A stretch of DNA of 64,000 bases from Schizosaccharomyces osmophilus (taxonomy: Eukaryota > Ascomycota > Schizosaccharomycetes > Schizosaccharomycetales > Schizosaccharomycetaceae). The position numbers and the translations under genes were made by a program. The DNA lies in NCBI RefSeq assembly GCF_027921745.1, contig NC_079238.1, forward strand, positions 1,550,001-1,614,000. The letters are read 5' to 3'. Each line of letters begins with the position of its first letter. Within the stretch, counting starts at the first letter, position 1. Shown here one piece after another: positions 22,725 through 33,090 of this stretch. The notes under the pieces were generated by a model. The model did no database searches, was not told the origin of the DNA, and saw nothing but the letters and a program-made list of their open reading frames with translations.

Positions 22725-23901
22725 ACCAGTTCTAGGTTTTTTAAGCTATGTATATATTTGTATATACACATACACATGAAGCTTGCTCCTTCATCAATTT
22801 TAAAACTAGTTTTCTACTTGGTAGTTCTTTGACTGTTTCACCGCCAGGTTTGTTCTTTTGTACCTCTCATAAAGCTTCCGCAAACAAATTTAGTGATGTG
22901 TCAATCCCTATTATACATCATTTGAGAAAGGAACGTCCCATGTTCGTTCCTAAGGATGACAAGGGACTCGAGCAGATATCGTTGGTCTCTTCAGTATAGA
23001 ATTATCTTTACTTGCATTCAACAAGAAGAATATATTAATAAGAACAAAAAACCGGCCCAAATGAAGCATTTTCACTAAGCGTGTAAAAGGCAATATTGAG
23101 ACACTTCCCTGCTACTTGAGGAAGAACATGCTACCTGAATGGAAAAGGTTACAAGGAATAAAATATAAGGAAAGCCTTGATTCAGCAGAAATGAACATGG
23201 CGAGATACATCTAAGTAAGCCAGGGTGATGAAGCAGAGATCCACTTGAACTGAACTTAGTTGCTGATGTTGCACCGCCAGCTTGTGTTTCGATGATGCGT
23301 GTTGAAGGGCCGTTTCACATCGCTGAAACACGCGATTGAGAATTTTCGAAGTTCATATGCGACTCTCATACTGTTTCGAAGAAAAAGCCTTGCCTTTACA
23401 ACTCGATTGATCTTGCTAAATGAATTAATGCTTCATATACCAATTTTGTTTACCGCATTCCTGGACTTAGTAACGTCTTTACAGATCATAGATTAGGATT
23501 AAATCAATTGCAAGAATACATATCTCTGCAACTTTAATAAATTTTCTGCTCAAATGTATGGACAACGTTATGAACACTGACGAAGTATTCGCTATGAAAG
23601 TAGCAGCAACGAAATTCATTTAAAAATTGTAAATTAAGATAAAACGAATGACAAGATTCATGAAGGAGTGAAAGAAAAACAATTAAAATAAACCATGCTG
23701 GATGGTAACGTCTTCTTCTGTGTTACGTTTAATTCTATTCATATGCGAATAAATATTTACTTTGGAATTTAGCGGATTTCATAAGCGTCGGGGCTTTCAA
23801 AGATGGCGCAAAAATCGAAAAAGAAATACAATGGTTTCGGCAAGACTACAGAAATAAATAACCACGAAACCTCAAACTTCAGTTCTTTTGTCATCAAGAG
23901 G
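22725..23901. other. Gene-poor stretch between 5S copy 1 and a small membrane-protein gene
   Basis: A 1.18-kb stretch with no gene I can support. One 83-codon plus-strand frame starting with an ATG (22748-22999) ends in a charged protein-like segment (HHLRKERPMFVPKDDKGLEQ), but I recognise no family. It could be a remnant or chance. Confidence 0.4.
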
Positions 23902-24450
23902 TTAAGTTTGATTTCTTCGTTCGAATGTCCTCTCATCTTGGATACTGAACGATTCTAAATAGGTTAATAAGATATAATGAGAGGAAAGAAAAGTACGAGA
24001 CAAAGCATTTGCTAAACCGCTCATGCCGTTAACCAAATTTGAATTCATGCTTTCGCGTACCTTTTGATTTGCTGGAACAGTACACAACATACTCGTCAAA
24101 ACAAGAAATAAGAATGTGTTTATTGTGATAAAAATCAACCAGTAAACAGCAGGGTTCAAATTTTCAAACACTCCGTACTTCTTCAGGCCAAAAGATGAGG
24201 CTAAACAGAAGGCATCGAAAACAACTGTATGGAATGTTGCGACAAGCACATTGTCTATCAATGCTTCACACTTTATTGAATTTATTGCAATTGTCCCTAA
24301 TAGTTAGCCAGTCGTTCAAAATATGGACATCGCTGTCTTACCAGAATATCGAGGCGGTGTGCCATCTGAAATTTGAATGCCTGACTTTTCATCATTGAGC
24401 GTTTTAAGGGAGGCTTCCAAACTCGAAACAGGAGTGTAACTATTCTTCAT
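23902..24450 (-). CDS. Small two-exon membrane protein with a PPxY motif, family uncertain
   Basis: Two exons, 24450..24342 and 24296..23902, encode 167 aa. The 45-nt intron is well formed (GTAAGA donor, CTAAC branch point, TTAG acceptor) and keeps the frame. The polar N-terminus starts MKNSYTPVSS and ends in PPRY (residues 32-35), a PPxY motif that could recruit a NEDD4-type ubiquitin ligase. Hydrophobic segments follow: one moderately hydrophobic (IDNVLVATFHTVVFDAFCLAS), one strong (AVYWLIFITINTFLFLVLTSML). The MKN start, polar leader and PPxY motif recall wtf proteins, but it is much shorter and lacks the IDLEKG signature, so a different small membrane-protein family is just as likely. It lies about 1.2 kb from 5S copy 1. 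Confidence 0.5.
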
Positions 24451-25108
24451 CTTTACAATGGCAATCCAAAAAAACAAAAAAAATCACACATTCCAGGAAA
24501 TAAACAACTAGAATCACCAAGAAAGTCAGTAGAAACTGGTTGCACTTTTCAAGAATCTGTCAAAAAAGGGAATTGAGCCTCGCTTCAAAACATTATAAGA
24601 AAATTCCAAAAGAACCTGCCTGTTAAAACCAAAGATGCGTGTTAAAAAAAAATCTTGGTAATGGCTTGACTTGTAAAAAAATCGAAGCGGCCGGTAATAG
24701 TTATTTCTTACTCTCTACGACTAACCGAAACAACGTGTGGAATAAATTACAGACTAGATGGCATATTCCAAGTATTTTGACTTTCATCCTACTTTTGGAT
24801 AGTGTTCGTATCAATCCCTCTAATGAAAAAGCATTTGAATTTCCTTTCACCCTCTTGACAAAACATTTCCCTACCAGATCTCTTTGTTTACTTTTAAATT
24901 CCGTAATCGTTCGTTAAACACAAAAGTGAGACTCAACACATTACACTACCAGACTTTAAAATAAATACCGTAAATTAGTTAAGATATGTTTTGCAGCGCT
25001 TCTGTATCTTTGTTTCATCATGCCCATGCGAATTGATAGATTAGGAGTTTTTTCATTCATCTTCAGCCTAGTAGAATTACTGGGACGAACATTTGACGAA
25101 AAGACGTT
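24451..25108. other. Intergenic, ade6 promoter region
   Basis: A 658-bp gap between a minus-strand and a plus-strand gene. It is AT-rich with no recognisable gene. It contains a forkhead-type TTTGTTTAC at about 24883, a motif too frequent here to mean much alone. Confidence 0.4.
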
Positions 25109-26779
25109 ATGGATTCTTCTTCTGTGGTAGGAATTTTAGGAGGTGGTCAGTTAGGCCGAATGATGTTAGAGGCTGCTCATCGTTTAAATATTCGTTGTGT
25201 CGTAGTTGACGCTCCAAACTGCCCAGCAAAACAGATTGACGGTGGTCGTGATCATATTGATGCTTCTTTCCGTGATGAAAATGCGATCGCAGAACTTGCC
25301 AAAAAATGTACAGTAGTCACCACTGAAATTGAGCACATCAACACCAATGCTCTGGAGTCTATCTCGTCTACCGTCTCTGTAGAGCCTGCTTATTCTACTT
25401 TAAGATGCATTCAAGACAAGTACTTACAGAAACAGCATCTTCAAACATTCCATGTTGCTTTACCCGAGTTTTGGGATGCTCCTAATCAAGCTGCAGTTGA
25501 GACTGCCGGACAAAAGGTTGGTTATCCGTTTGTTCTTAAGAGCAAGACTCTCGCTTATGATGGAAGAGGAAACTACGTTGTTCGTCAACCCCAAGAGATT
25601 CCTGAGGGTATTAAGGCATTAGGAGATCGCCCTCTGTATGTCGAAAAATTCGTTCCTTTCTCAATGGAGATCGCCGTAATGGTGGTTCGTACTTTAGATG
25701 GTAACGTCTATGCTTACCCTACTACGGAAACTATACAAAAAGACAACATTTGTCATTTGGTTTACGCTCCCGCCCGTCTCCCTCATCATCTTCAAAAGCG
25801 TGCCCAAACCCTTGCCATGGATGCTGTTCGTACCTTCAAGGGTGCTGGCATTTATGGTGTAGAAATGTTCGTACTACAAGATGGAGAAACTGTCTTGTTG
25901 AACGAAATTGCCCCTCGTCCTCATAATTCTGGCCATTATACAATCGAAGCCTGTCCTACTTCCCAGTTTGAAGCACATATCCGCGCAATTACAGGTCTCC
26001 CTTTCACCGAAGCCAACACCCGTTTAAGTACTGCAACTACACATGCTCTTATGGTAAACTTGCTTGGTGGTGAAGACCCCAACTACGTTTTTCGAATTGC
26101 AAAGCGCTCTCTTTTAATACCCGGTGCTACTTTGCACTTGTACGGAAAAGGTGAATCCAGAAAAGGAAGAAAGATGGGTCATATTACCATTGTTGCCGAC
26201 TCTTCTCAAGAATGCGAACGCAGATACGAAATGTTGATAGAGGAAGAAGAAAAGGCTCAGGCTCCCTCCGAGCCTCCCATGGTTGGAATTATCATGGGTT
26301 CCGATTCTGATTTGTCTAAAATGAAGGATGCTGCTATTATCTTGGATCAATTTAAAGTCCCCTATGAAGTAACTATTGTGTCTGCTCATCGCACCCCTGA
26401 ACGAATGGTCACCTACGCTCGTTCTGCTGCTTCCCGTGGTCTTCGAGCTATTATAGCAGGCGCTGGAGGTGCTGCTCATTTGCCCGGTATGGTTGCAGCA
26501 ATGACTCCTTTACCTGTAATTGGTGTTCCTGTTAAAGGAAGCTCTTTAGATGGTGTTGATTCTCTCCATTCCATCGTTCAAATGCCACGAGGCGTGCCTG
26601 TTGCCACTGTTGCTATCAACAACAGCACGAACGCCGGTCTTCTGGCTTGCCGTATATTGGCATCTTTTCGCCCTGATTTGTTGCACGCTTTGGAAGAATA
26701 TATGGATAATATGCGTGATGTAGTGCTTGAAAAAGCCGACCGCTTAGAGCAAAGTGGGTGGAAAAATTACACAGTATAA
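25109..26779 (+). CDS. ade6: Phosphoribosylaminoimidazole carboxylase Ade6
   Basis: A single exon of 556 aa. Ade6 converts AIR to CAIR in de novo purine synthesis. The N-terminal two thirds is a PurK-like ATP-grasp enzyme: [13 protein letters not shown] at the start, [18 protein letters not shown], and [19 protein letters not shown]. The C-terminal third, from about residue 390, is Pur[34 protein letters not shown] and [12 protein letters not shown]. The fungal two-domain order and length match S. pombe Ade6. The upstream neighbour differs from S. pombe as I remember it, while the downstream order (vtc4, rpl34, phb2) is the same. Confidence 0.97.
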   Translation: MDSSSVVGILGGGQLGRMMLEAAHRLNIRCVVVDAPNCPAKQIDGGRDHIDASFRDENAIAELAKKCTVVTTEIEHINTNALESISSTVSVEPAYSTLRCIQDKYLQKQHLQTFHVALPEFWDAPNQAAVETAGQKVGYPFVLKSKTLAYDGRGNYVVRQPQEIPEGIKALGDRPLYVEKFVPFSMEIAVMVVRTLDGNVYAYPTTETIQKDNICHLVYAPARLPHHLQKRAQTLAMDAVRTFKGAGIYGVEMFVLQDGETVLLNEIAPRPHNSGHYTIEACPTSQFEAHIRAITGLPFTEANTRLSTATTHALMVNLLGGEDPNYVFRIAKRSLLIPGATLHLYGKGESRKGRKMGHITIVADSSQECERRYEMLIEEEEKAQAPSEPPMVGIIMGSDSDLSKMKDAAIILDQFKVPYEVTIVSAHRTPERMVTYARSAASRGLRAIIAGAGGAAHLPGMVAAMTPLPVIGVPVKGSSLDGVDSLHSIVQMPRGVPVATVAINNSTNAGLLACRILASFRPDLLHALEEYMDNMRDVVLEKADRLEQSGWKNYTV

Positions 26780-27017
26780 ATTTAATGTAGTCTGTGACGA
26801 TATGGATTTAACTTTGCTGTTCCTCATTGTATATACCCATTATTTCGCATCATTCCCTTTTTGCTACAATTTCTGATTTAATTCTATTTTAATATAATTT
26901 TTGGGTTTTGCTCTTTCTACTGTAAACAAGATATTATGCTCAGTTATTTGTGTGATGTGTCTATATAAATTAGAAGTTCATTATTGAAAAATTATTAGAC
27001 ATCGTCAGGTCACGTAG

Positions 27018-29171
27018 TTAGGCTTTGAAATTAAAAACAATGTTGGCGACGATTGCAATTGTAGTTATACCGCAAACAACAGTTGGACCAAATCGATCAT
27101 CGTATCGCACAGCATTGTGCTTAGCAATATTAACAGCTCGCCATAAATACAAAAGGGTGGTATAAATAATAGCAGACAAGGCAACGAGAGTAAAACAGGA
27201 TGCTGCTAGTATACCTGCACGAGTATGAGAAAAATTAAACAAGGCAATGCCAATGGAACCCATCAAAATTGAATAACGCAAATAATCCAAATAGGTACGC
27301 TCTAAAGCGAAATATGTTTTTGGTTCCACACGAACAGGAACATATATTCTTTTGCCAGGAGGAGCTGTAAAATTCTGCTCATACAATATTGAAGGCTCGT
27401 TTGATTCTTCAAACTTTGGAACGGTTTCTAGAAAGAAACTATCCTTTATAGCTTTTAGTTTTGTAGTGATTAAGGAAATAAAAGAATCATGATCTCTTCG
27501 TTCACCTCTGCTTAATAAGGAAGTGCGTTCATCTAAGTCATCAAATTGATCATGAGCACGGTGGAGATTTTCATTTCTTCTGACAGTAGATGATGACGGT
27601 ATACGCGCTTCTTCATCTAAGACATTACTCGATTGTGTGTTCTCGTTATCAGATACATGCTGGGATGCCGAAGAACTAGGAACATCGCTTAAACTCTTCA
27701 CGGGACGAACGGTATTATTAGCAGGCTTTCTAATATCTGTTGACATTTGTGGAAACCAGTAAGGAAGCATATCAATACGATCATAAAATAGGCTAGAAAC
27801 ACCATGGATAAACTTAGAAAATTTAGGCACTGCTTCAACGAGATGACTGTTTACCAAATTATTTACCCATTCGGGGGGATCCTGGCCAAACTGGGTCTGA
27901 AGTTTTACTTCTAGAATAGCATAAGGAAAGCGCACCACATCTTCATCGGGAATTTGATTAAAGGGGTAGTCAATTCCGATGTCCATACGGCGCCAATTGT
28001 TTCCAGCACGATTTGGACCATCTTCTCGAACCAATGCCAAATTAGAGTCCAAGGAGATACGAACACGAGCATCACCTGGCAGTTGGAATGCAGTTCTTTC
28101 ATAGAAACTTCGAACGTATGGCTTCATTCCTTTACTTATAACAGTATACTGAACTTCCTTTGCCAGCCGTTCCAGATTTTCAATTTCAGAGATTGGTTTT
28201 TTCCCTTCTTTTCGCATTTTCGTAAAGGCTTCTTTAACGGTGTAATCACCGCGTAAAAAGGCGTTAACGTTTTTTTCCTTTAACGGAAATCTGGCCTTTA
28301 CACTTTTTTCTCCGGTCCAATCTTCACGATGAGTTTTGCGCTCAACGAAAATGTTGTTGTTTTCCATACTGCCATACCAACGAAGACGTATAGCTTCCGC
28401 ACCTTCGTGCTTTTCAAGGCGACCAAGATAAAACTCTAGATCGTCGTTGTCGTAATAAATACTTGAAATAGCAGAATCTTCACGGGTGAACTCTTTATTG
28501 GGATTGAAGACCAAAACAGGCAAATGCTTGAGAATATAAAGTTTTAGCTCTGTTACGTTGGAAGGGTGAACCCAGTACTTCGTAGTTTGACGAACAAAAT
28601 TCTGTTGAGTACCGCCAGCTGCATTATCGCCCCTAATGGGGCTGCCACGAGTACGAATGAAATCGTACAGTCGACTAAGCTTTACTATTAAAAGATCATA
28701 TTGTTCTTTGTAAAAAGGACGGGCATTCAAACGAACGGCAAAAACAGGCTTTAGTGACCAAGAGGTATGCTTATCATGTTTCTTAACGATTTTGTAAAAA
28801 GCAGTGTAATTGAGTTCACAAAACTTCGCCAAATCATGCACCGTTGCCATAATGTCCGTAAGTTCAGTTTCCAAAGTCATGAAATCAGCATCCGTTGGAG
28901 GAGCATCGCTATTAAGACGACTAACAGCATCCGAAGTTTGTTCCTCACAGAAGCGGATGCGTTCCAGTGTCTCTTCTGATTTCGCCTTTTGAAAAGAAAA
29001 AACTTTGTCGAGCTCTTTTTCTAGTAATTCAACAAAGTCGGACTCATCCTCTTCGGACCAGCCTCCATCATCATTTCTCTTTTTAATTTCTTTCTTTAGT
29101 TTGTCATAGTTTACGTATGAGTATTGATATTCCCGTACTAGCGTTTCTTTCAGCAATTGGCCAAACTTCAT
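27018..29171 (-). CDS. vtc4: Vacuolar transporter chaperone subunit Vtc4 (polyphosphate polymerase)
   Basis: A single exon of 717 aa. Vtc4 is the catalytic subunit of the VTC complex, which makes polyphosphate from ATP and threads it into the vacuole. The N-terminal SPX domain (MKFGQLLKETLVREYQYSYVNYDKLKKEIKKR, then LEKELDKVFSFQ) senses inositol pyrophosphates. The tunnel-shaped polymerase domain covers about residues 190-480 (YYDNDDLEFYLGRLEK, AIRLRWYG, FVERKTHREDWTG, YAILEVKLQ). Three transmembrane helices end the protein (YSILMGSIGIALFNFS, GILAASCFTLVALSAIIYTTLLYLW, VVCGITTIAIVANIVF). The gene converges with ade6, as in S. pombe. Confidence 0.97.
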   Translation of the reverse strand: MKFGQLLKETLVREYQYSYVNYDKLKKEIKKRNDDGGWSEEDESDFVELLEKELDKVFSFQKAKSEETLERIRFCEEQTSDAVSRLNSDAPPTDADFMTLETELTDIMATVHDLAKFCELNYTAFYKIVKKHDKHTSWSLKPVFAVRLNARPFYKEQYDLLIVKLSRLYDFIRTRGSPIRGDNAAGGTQQNFVRQTTKYWVHPSNVTELKLYILKHLPVLVFNPNKEFTREDSAISSIYYDNDDLEFYLGRLEKHEGAEAIRLRWYGSMENNNIFVERKTHREDWTGEKSVKARFPLKEKNVNAFLRGDYTVKEAFTKMRKEGKKPISEIENLERLAKEVQYTVISKGMKPYVRSFYERTAFQLPGDARVRISLDSNLALVREDGPNRAGNNWRRMDIGIDYPFNQIPDEDVVRFPYAILEVKLQTQFGQDPPEWVNNLVNSHLVEAVPKFSKFIHGVSSLFYDRIDMLPYWFPQMSTDIRKPANNTVRPVKSLSDVPSSSASQHVSDNENTQSSNVLDEEARIPSSSTVRRNENLHRAHDQFDDLDERTSLLSRGERRDHDSFISLITTKLKAIKDSFFLETVPKFEESNEPSILYEQNFTAPPGKRIYVPVRVEPKTYFALERTYLDYLRYSILMGSIGIALFNFSHTRAGILAASCFTLVALSAIIYTTLLYLWRAVNIAKHNAVRYDDRFGPTVVCGITTIAIVANIVFNFKA

Positions 29172-30147
29172 CTTTTTCGCTCAAGTCAACAACAAAAACA
29201 GATAGTGTTTCAAAACAAGGAAAAGCAGAGAAAAAGGTTGCTTTTTAGTGTCAACACCTAAAGAAATAAAATGGAATTGTGATTCCAACAAGCTTTAACT
29301 GATAAGGTATACAAATCTGCAAGCAATGAATTCGTTGACTTCAGTTTATTAATGCAATCAGAGTACCAACAGCCTCCTATACAAATAAAATCTTTGAAGG
29401 GAAGTTGCTAATCCAAGAAACGAATGCTATACAAACGATAAAAAAAGCCAAAAAAACCAGGTCGATAGGTCTTTAAAGCTCCTAATATTCAAATTTACCT
29501 CTAAAGTACCTATTTTACGTCCAAAAAAGAGTTGGTTCTGAGCAACCTCAAATCGTAGTGAATTGGTGGTTGATAGTATACCAGTTCACACACTTGATGC
29601 AAGTAGTGAATCATTAGTTCACGGTTGGTAGCAAACCATTCAGGAACGGAAATTCTACTTTTATTTTAAAATACAATCCTTTTTTAATTTATTCTTCATT
29701 TCATATTGATTTTAACAGAAGTAAACAAATACAAATTTTGATTCTCTTCTATATAAGGAGGAATCCATTTACAGAACTGTAAGCTTCCTTAAAACAGGTT
29801 ACCAGCGTGTCAATAGCTGCGGTATATTTGGTTAAAGAAACGCAACGTAAATCGAATTGAGAACGATGAAGCAGTCACAGCCCGAAATGTTGAGGATGAC
29901 AAACTCAACCAGAAAAGAAAACTGACCCCAAGTTTTTTGCCTTATTTTTTTGAGGAAAATAATTGATAAAAAACGGTTCCTTTGAAACCCCTTGAATACT
30001 TGTTGACAGAACGGTAAAAAAGGGACGAATTGGAGATTATTGAGATTTATAGGACACCTTTATTGTTGAAAAATTAAAGTGCTTAACCCCATTTCAATTC
30101 AAGTAAATTTGGAAATCACGTAAATAACAAAAGACTTACCAAACAAA
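29172..30147. promoter_or_regulatory. Divergent promoter region of vtc4 and rpl34
   Basis: A 976-bp gap between divergent genes. Apart from the HomolD box listed separately it is AT-rich and featureless. A forkhead-type GTAAACAAATAC lies at about 29721. Confidence 0.45.
29872..29879 (+). promoter_or_regulatory. HomolD box of rpl34
   Basis: CAGTCACA is the TATA-substituting HomolD element of fission-yeast ribosomal protein promoters. It lies about 270 bp upstream of the rpl34 ATG in the right orientation, and no TATA box is nearer. Confidence 0.75.
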
Positions 30148-30486
30148 ATGGCCCAAAGAGTTACTTATCGTCGTCGTTTGGCCTACAACACTCGTAGCAA
30201 TAAAACCAGAATTATCAAGACTCCTGGAAATAAAGTGCGCTACTTGCACATTAAAAAATTAGGAACCATTCCTCGATGTGGTGATACTGGTGTTCCCTTG
30301 CAAGGTATTCCTGCTTTACGTCCCCGTGAGTTTGCTCGTCTTTCCCACAACAAAAAAACCGTCCAGCGTGCTTATGGTGGTAATTTAAGTGCCAATGCTG
30401 TGAAAGACCGCATTGTTCGTGCCTTTTTGATCGAGGAACAAAAGATCGTTAAGCAAAAATTGAAGCAATTGGGCGATAAGAAGTAA
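30148..30486 (+). CDS. rpl34: 60S ribosomal protein eL34
   Basis: A single exon of 112 aa. eL34 is a large-subunit protein. The start MAQRVTYRRRLAYNTRSNK, the zinc-ribbon-derived region (IPRCGDTGVPLQGIPALRP) and the tail FLIEEQKIVKQKLKQLG are diagnostic. It is highly basic with strongly biased codons. The position between vtc4 and phb2 matches one of the two S. pombe rpl34 paralogs, so a second copy is expected elsewhere. Confidence 0.97.
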   Translation: MAQRVTYRRRLAYNTRSNKTRIIKTPGNKVRYLHIKKLGTIPRCGDTGVPLQGIPALRPREFARLSHNKKTVQRAYGGNLSANAVKDRIVRAFLIEEQKIVKQKLKQLGDKK

Positions 30487-31739
30487 AGGACAACACCTGC
30501 AATCCTCTGTCGTACATGGCCGTTTTCTTCATTACATACGTGGTTACCCGTCGTCAGCGTGGAACGAGGTTGATAGGAATAGGAGTTTTGGTTAATGAAC
30601 TGCAATCTGGGAGAAGCAAGGTAAACACGGCTGACCTGTTTAAGAAAATTAATGGCTATTTGGCTTGTATTTTTATGTATTCTATTTCTGTTGACAGTAT
30701 TCAATGAATCATTTTTTATTACTTATTCACTCCATTCTTCTGAAGAACACTATGTGCAATTGTGTTGTCCCATGTAAAATGATCTAGCAACAATCGTAGT
30801 CACGTATCATTTCAAAGTCCCATTTTAATCATGATCAAGGAAATAAGTTTATGTATTTCATATGGAATATCTGCTTCGCAGCGCAATGCCTTCAAAATGC
30901 TAAAGAGCAATAAAGAAAGCGTCTTATACGAGGTCTGAACATTCCATTCATCTACAAATTTATTCTACATCTATCACTCTTGCTAGTCGACTGTACAAAA
31001 GCATCTTCCATTACATTTATTCACACAAATTTAGAGCAGCACTGCCAAGTAACATGCTAATATGATATTTCCCATGAAAAGGCAGTAATTTGTGGCATGC
31101 TACCTGTATATCATGCTGTTAAATTAGTATGATACGATGAAAACAACTGTAAATAAACAAAGGACGTTCAGAAGAGAATAAAAAGGAATAGAAAAAATAA
31201 CTGCATAAACAAAAATTCAAAGAGAGCCGTTTCAGAGTTATTTATTCGTGTGGTATTTCAAAAGCATATTCTCCGACCTTTGTTTGGCCAACACGCTGCT
31301 GCATTCATTTCCGCCCTTTCTTGACTAAACCGTTATCACAGGTTTTTCACTTCTATTTTGTAACTCTTCCAGAGAAACCCAAAGTCATTCGTAGACGAGC
31401 CGATCTTCATAAGTTATACCATGACTTATCCCCTCTTGCCGTTGAATTACCGGATTTCTTCCCGTAAAAGATTTGATGAAGCCAATCTCAACCAGCTTTC
31501 TTTCTTTCTCTTCCACTTTCCATCCATGTCTTTCTCAAAGCTACACCTATGTCTTGTAAAGTCTACTATGTATTGATATAGGACTGGATTTTCGGACTCG
31601 TTATATTACTATACCTAATATACTGAGCACAAATAACCACCATAGCTTTGCATAGTGAACCTGTACGTAGCCCAAGGAGGGTGTATAAAGCAAACGTAGC
31701 AGCAAGTCCGATGCAACTGCCAAACAGGGAATTTCAAAG
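30487..31739. other. Intergenic, rpl34 3' region and phb2 promoter
   Basis: A 1.25-kb stretch without a supportable gene. A purine-rich segment and a TATA-like TGTATAAAG (about 31681) precede phb2. I searched both strands for tRNA and small-RNA signatures and saw none. Confidence 0.4.
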
Positions 31740-32875
31740 ATGAATCGTCAAAAACCTTTTCAGCAAATGAATGAGATTATTAAGCGTGGAATGCCTAAGG
31801 GAAAAAACGCTTTCACGGGAACTGGCCTAATTCTGGCTCTGGGTCTGGCTGGATTTGCCGTTCAAACTTCTCTATTCAACGTGGACGGTGGTCACCGTGT
31901 GATTAAATATAGTCGTGTTGGAGGTGTGAAGAACTTCATTTATCCTGAAGGAACGCATTTCCTCATTCCTTGGATCGAAACTCCTATTGATTACGATGTC
32001 CGTGCGAAACCCAGAAATGTCTCTTCTTTGACCGGTACAAAAGGTACGTAGAATATTGATGGCTTATTTAAATTCGTAATGCTCGATTTCTTGAGAATTT
32101 TTCCCAAATTTGGCTTATCTATTTTACGGAAAGATTCTTCTATTTATCGCTGCTTGCCTGGTAAAAGCTCGTTGCTAACTTTTTGTTTTCTAGATCTTCA
32201 AATGGTTAACATCAACTGCCGTGTTCTTTCTCGTCCTGTCGTTGAGGCTTTACCCAAAATTTACCGGACCTTAGGTGGAGATTACGACGAGCGAGTCTTA
32301 CCATCCATCGTCAATGAGGTTTTGAAAAGCGTTGTTGCACAATTTAATGCCAGTCAATTGATTACTCAACGTGAACGTGTATCTCGATTGGTTCGTGAAA
32401 ACTTAATGAAGCGTGCTGCTAGATTTAATATTCTTTTGGACGATGTCTCTTTGACACATGGTAAGTTACCTTCTTTAAATAAACATATTTCATGTGCTTT
32501 ATATAATTAATTCTAACTGCTCAATTCTAGTTCAATTTTCCCCTGAGTTTACAGCAGCCGTAGAGGCTAAACAAATTGCTCAGCAGGATGCACAAAGAGG
32601 TATGTACATTTTTTTTGGTAATTTTTGAAAGTGCAATAACTAATCATCTTATAGCTACCTTCTACGTTGACCATGCTCGCATGGAGAAGCAAGGATTTAT
32701 TGTTCGTGCTCAAGGTGAGGGTAGAGCAGCCCAATTGATTGGTGATGCCATAAAAAATAAGCCTGGCTTTGTTGAACTTCGTAGACTGGAAACAGCTAGA
32801 GAAATTGCAACTATTCTTTCCAAGAGTAATAACAAGGTTATGCTGAGCGCTAGCACCCTTTTACTGGATAACTAG
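31740..32875 (+). CDS. phb2: Prohibitin Phb2
   Basis: Four exons (31740..32043, 32194..32460, 32531..32599, 32655..32875) encode 286 aa. Phb2 forms ring complexes with Phb1 in the mitochondrial inner membrane that support membrane-protein quality control and cristae. An N-terminal membrane anchor ([20 protein letters not shown]) is followed by the SPFH domain ([59 protein letters not shown]). A coiled coil and the tail SASTLLLDN end it. Introns sit in phases that keep these motifs continuous. Confidence 0.96.
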
Positions 32876-33090
32876 TAATCGGAATTGTTTTTAATGTCTC
32901 TCCACTCTTTTCCACATGCGAGTTTCTATAGTTCTATTATAATTTTATAGTTTTGAATCCATTGTTTATGCTTCTCTTCCTTTTTTCCATCATGTAGAAC
33001 AAAAAGTTTTTAATTTAACACTATCGACACTATTATCATCATGAAAATTAAAAGAAACAAAAACTAAACGTACGAAATAACTCATAATGT

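Noticed and set aside
23140-23165. GGTTACAAGG, resembling the fission-yeast telomere repeat or a telomerase RNA template
   Set aside because: Only one repeat length is present and no Sm site or spliceosomal 3'-end signals are nearby; the same word also occurs inside apc5.
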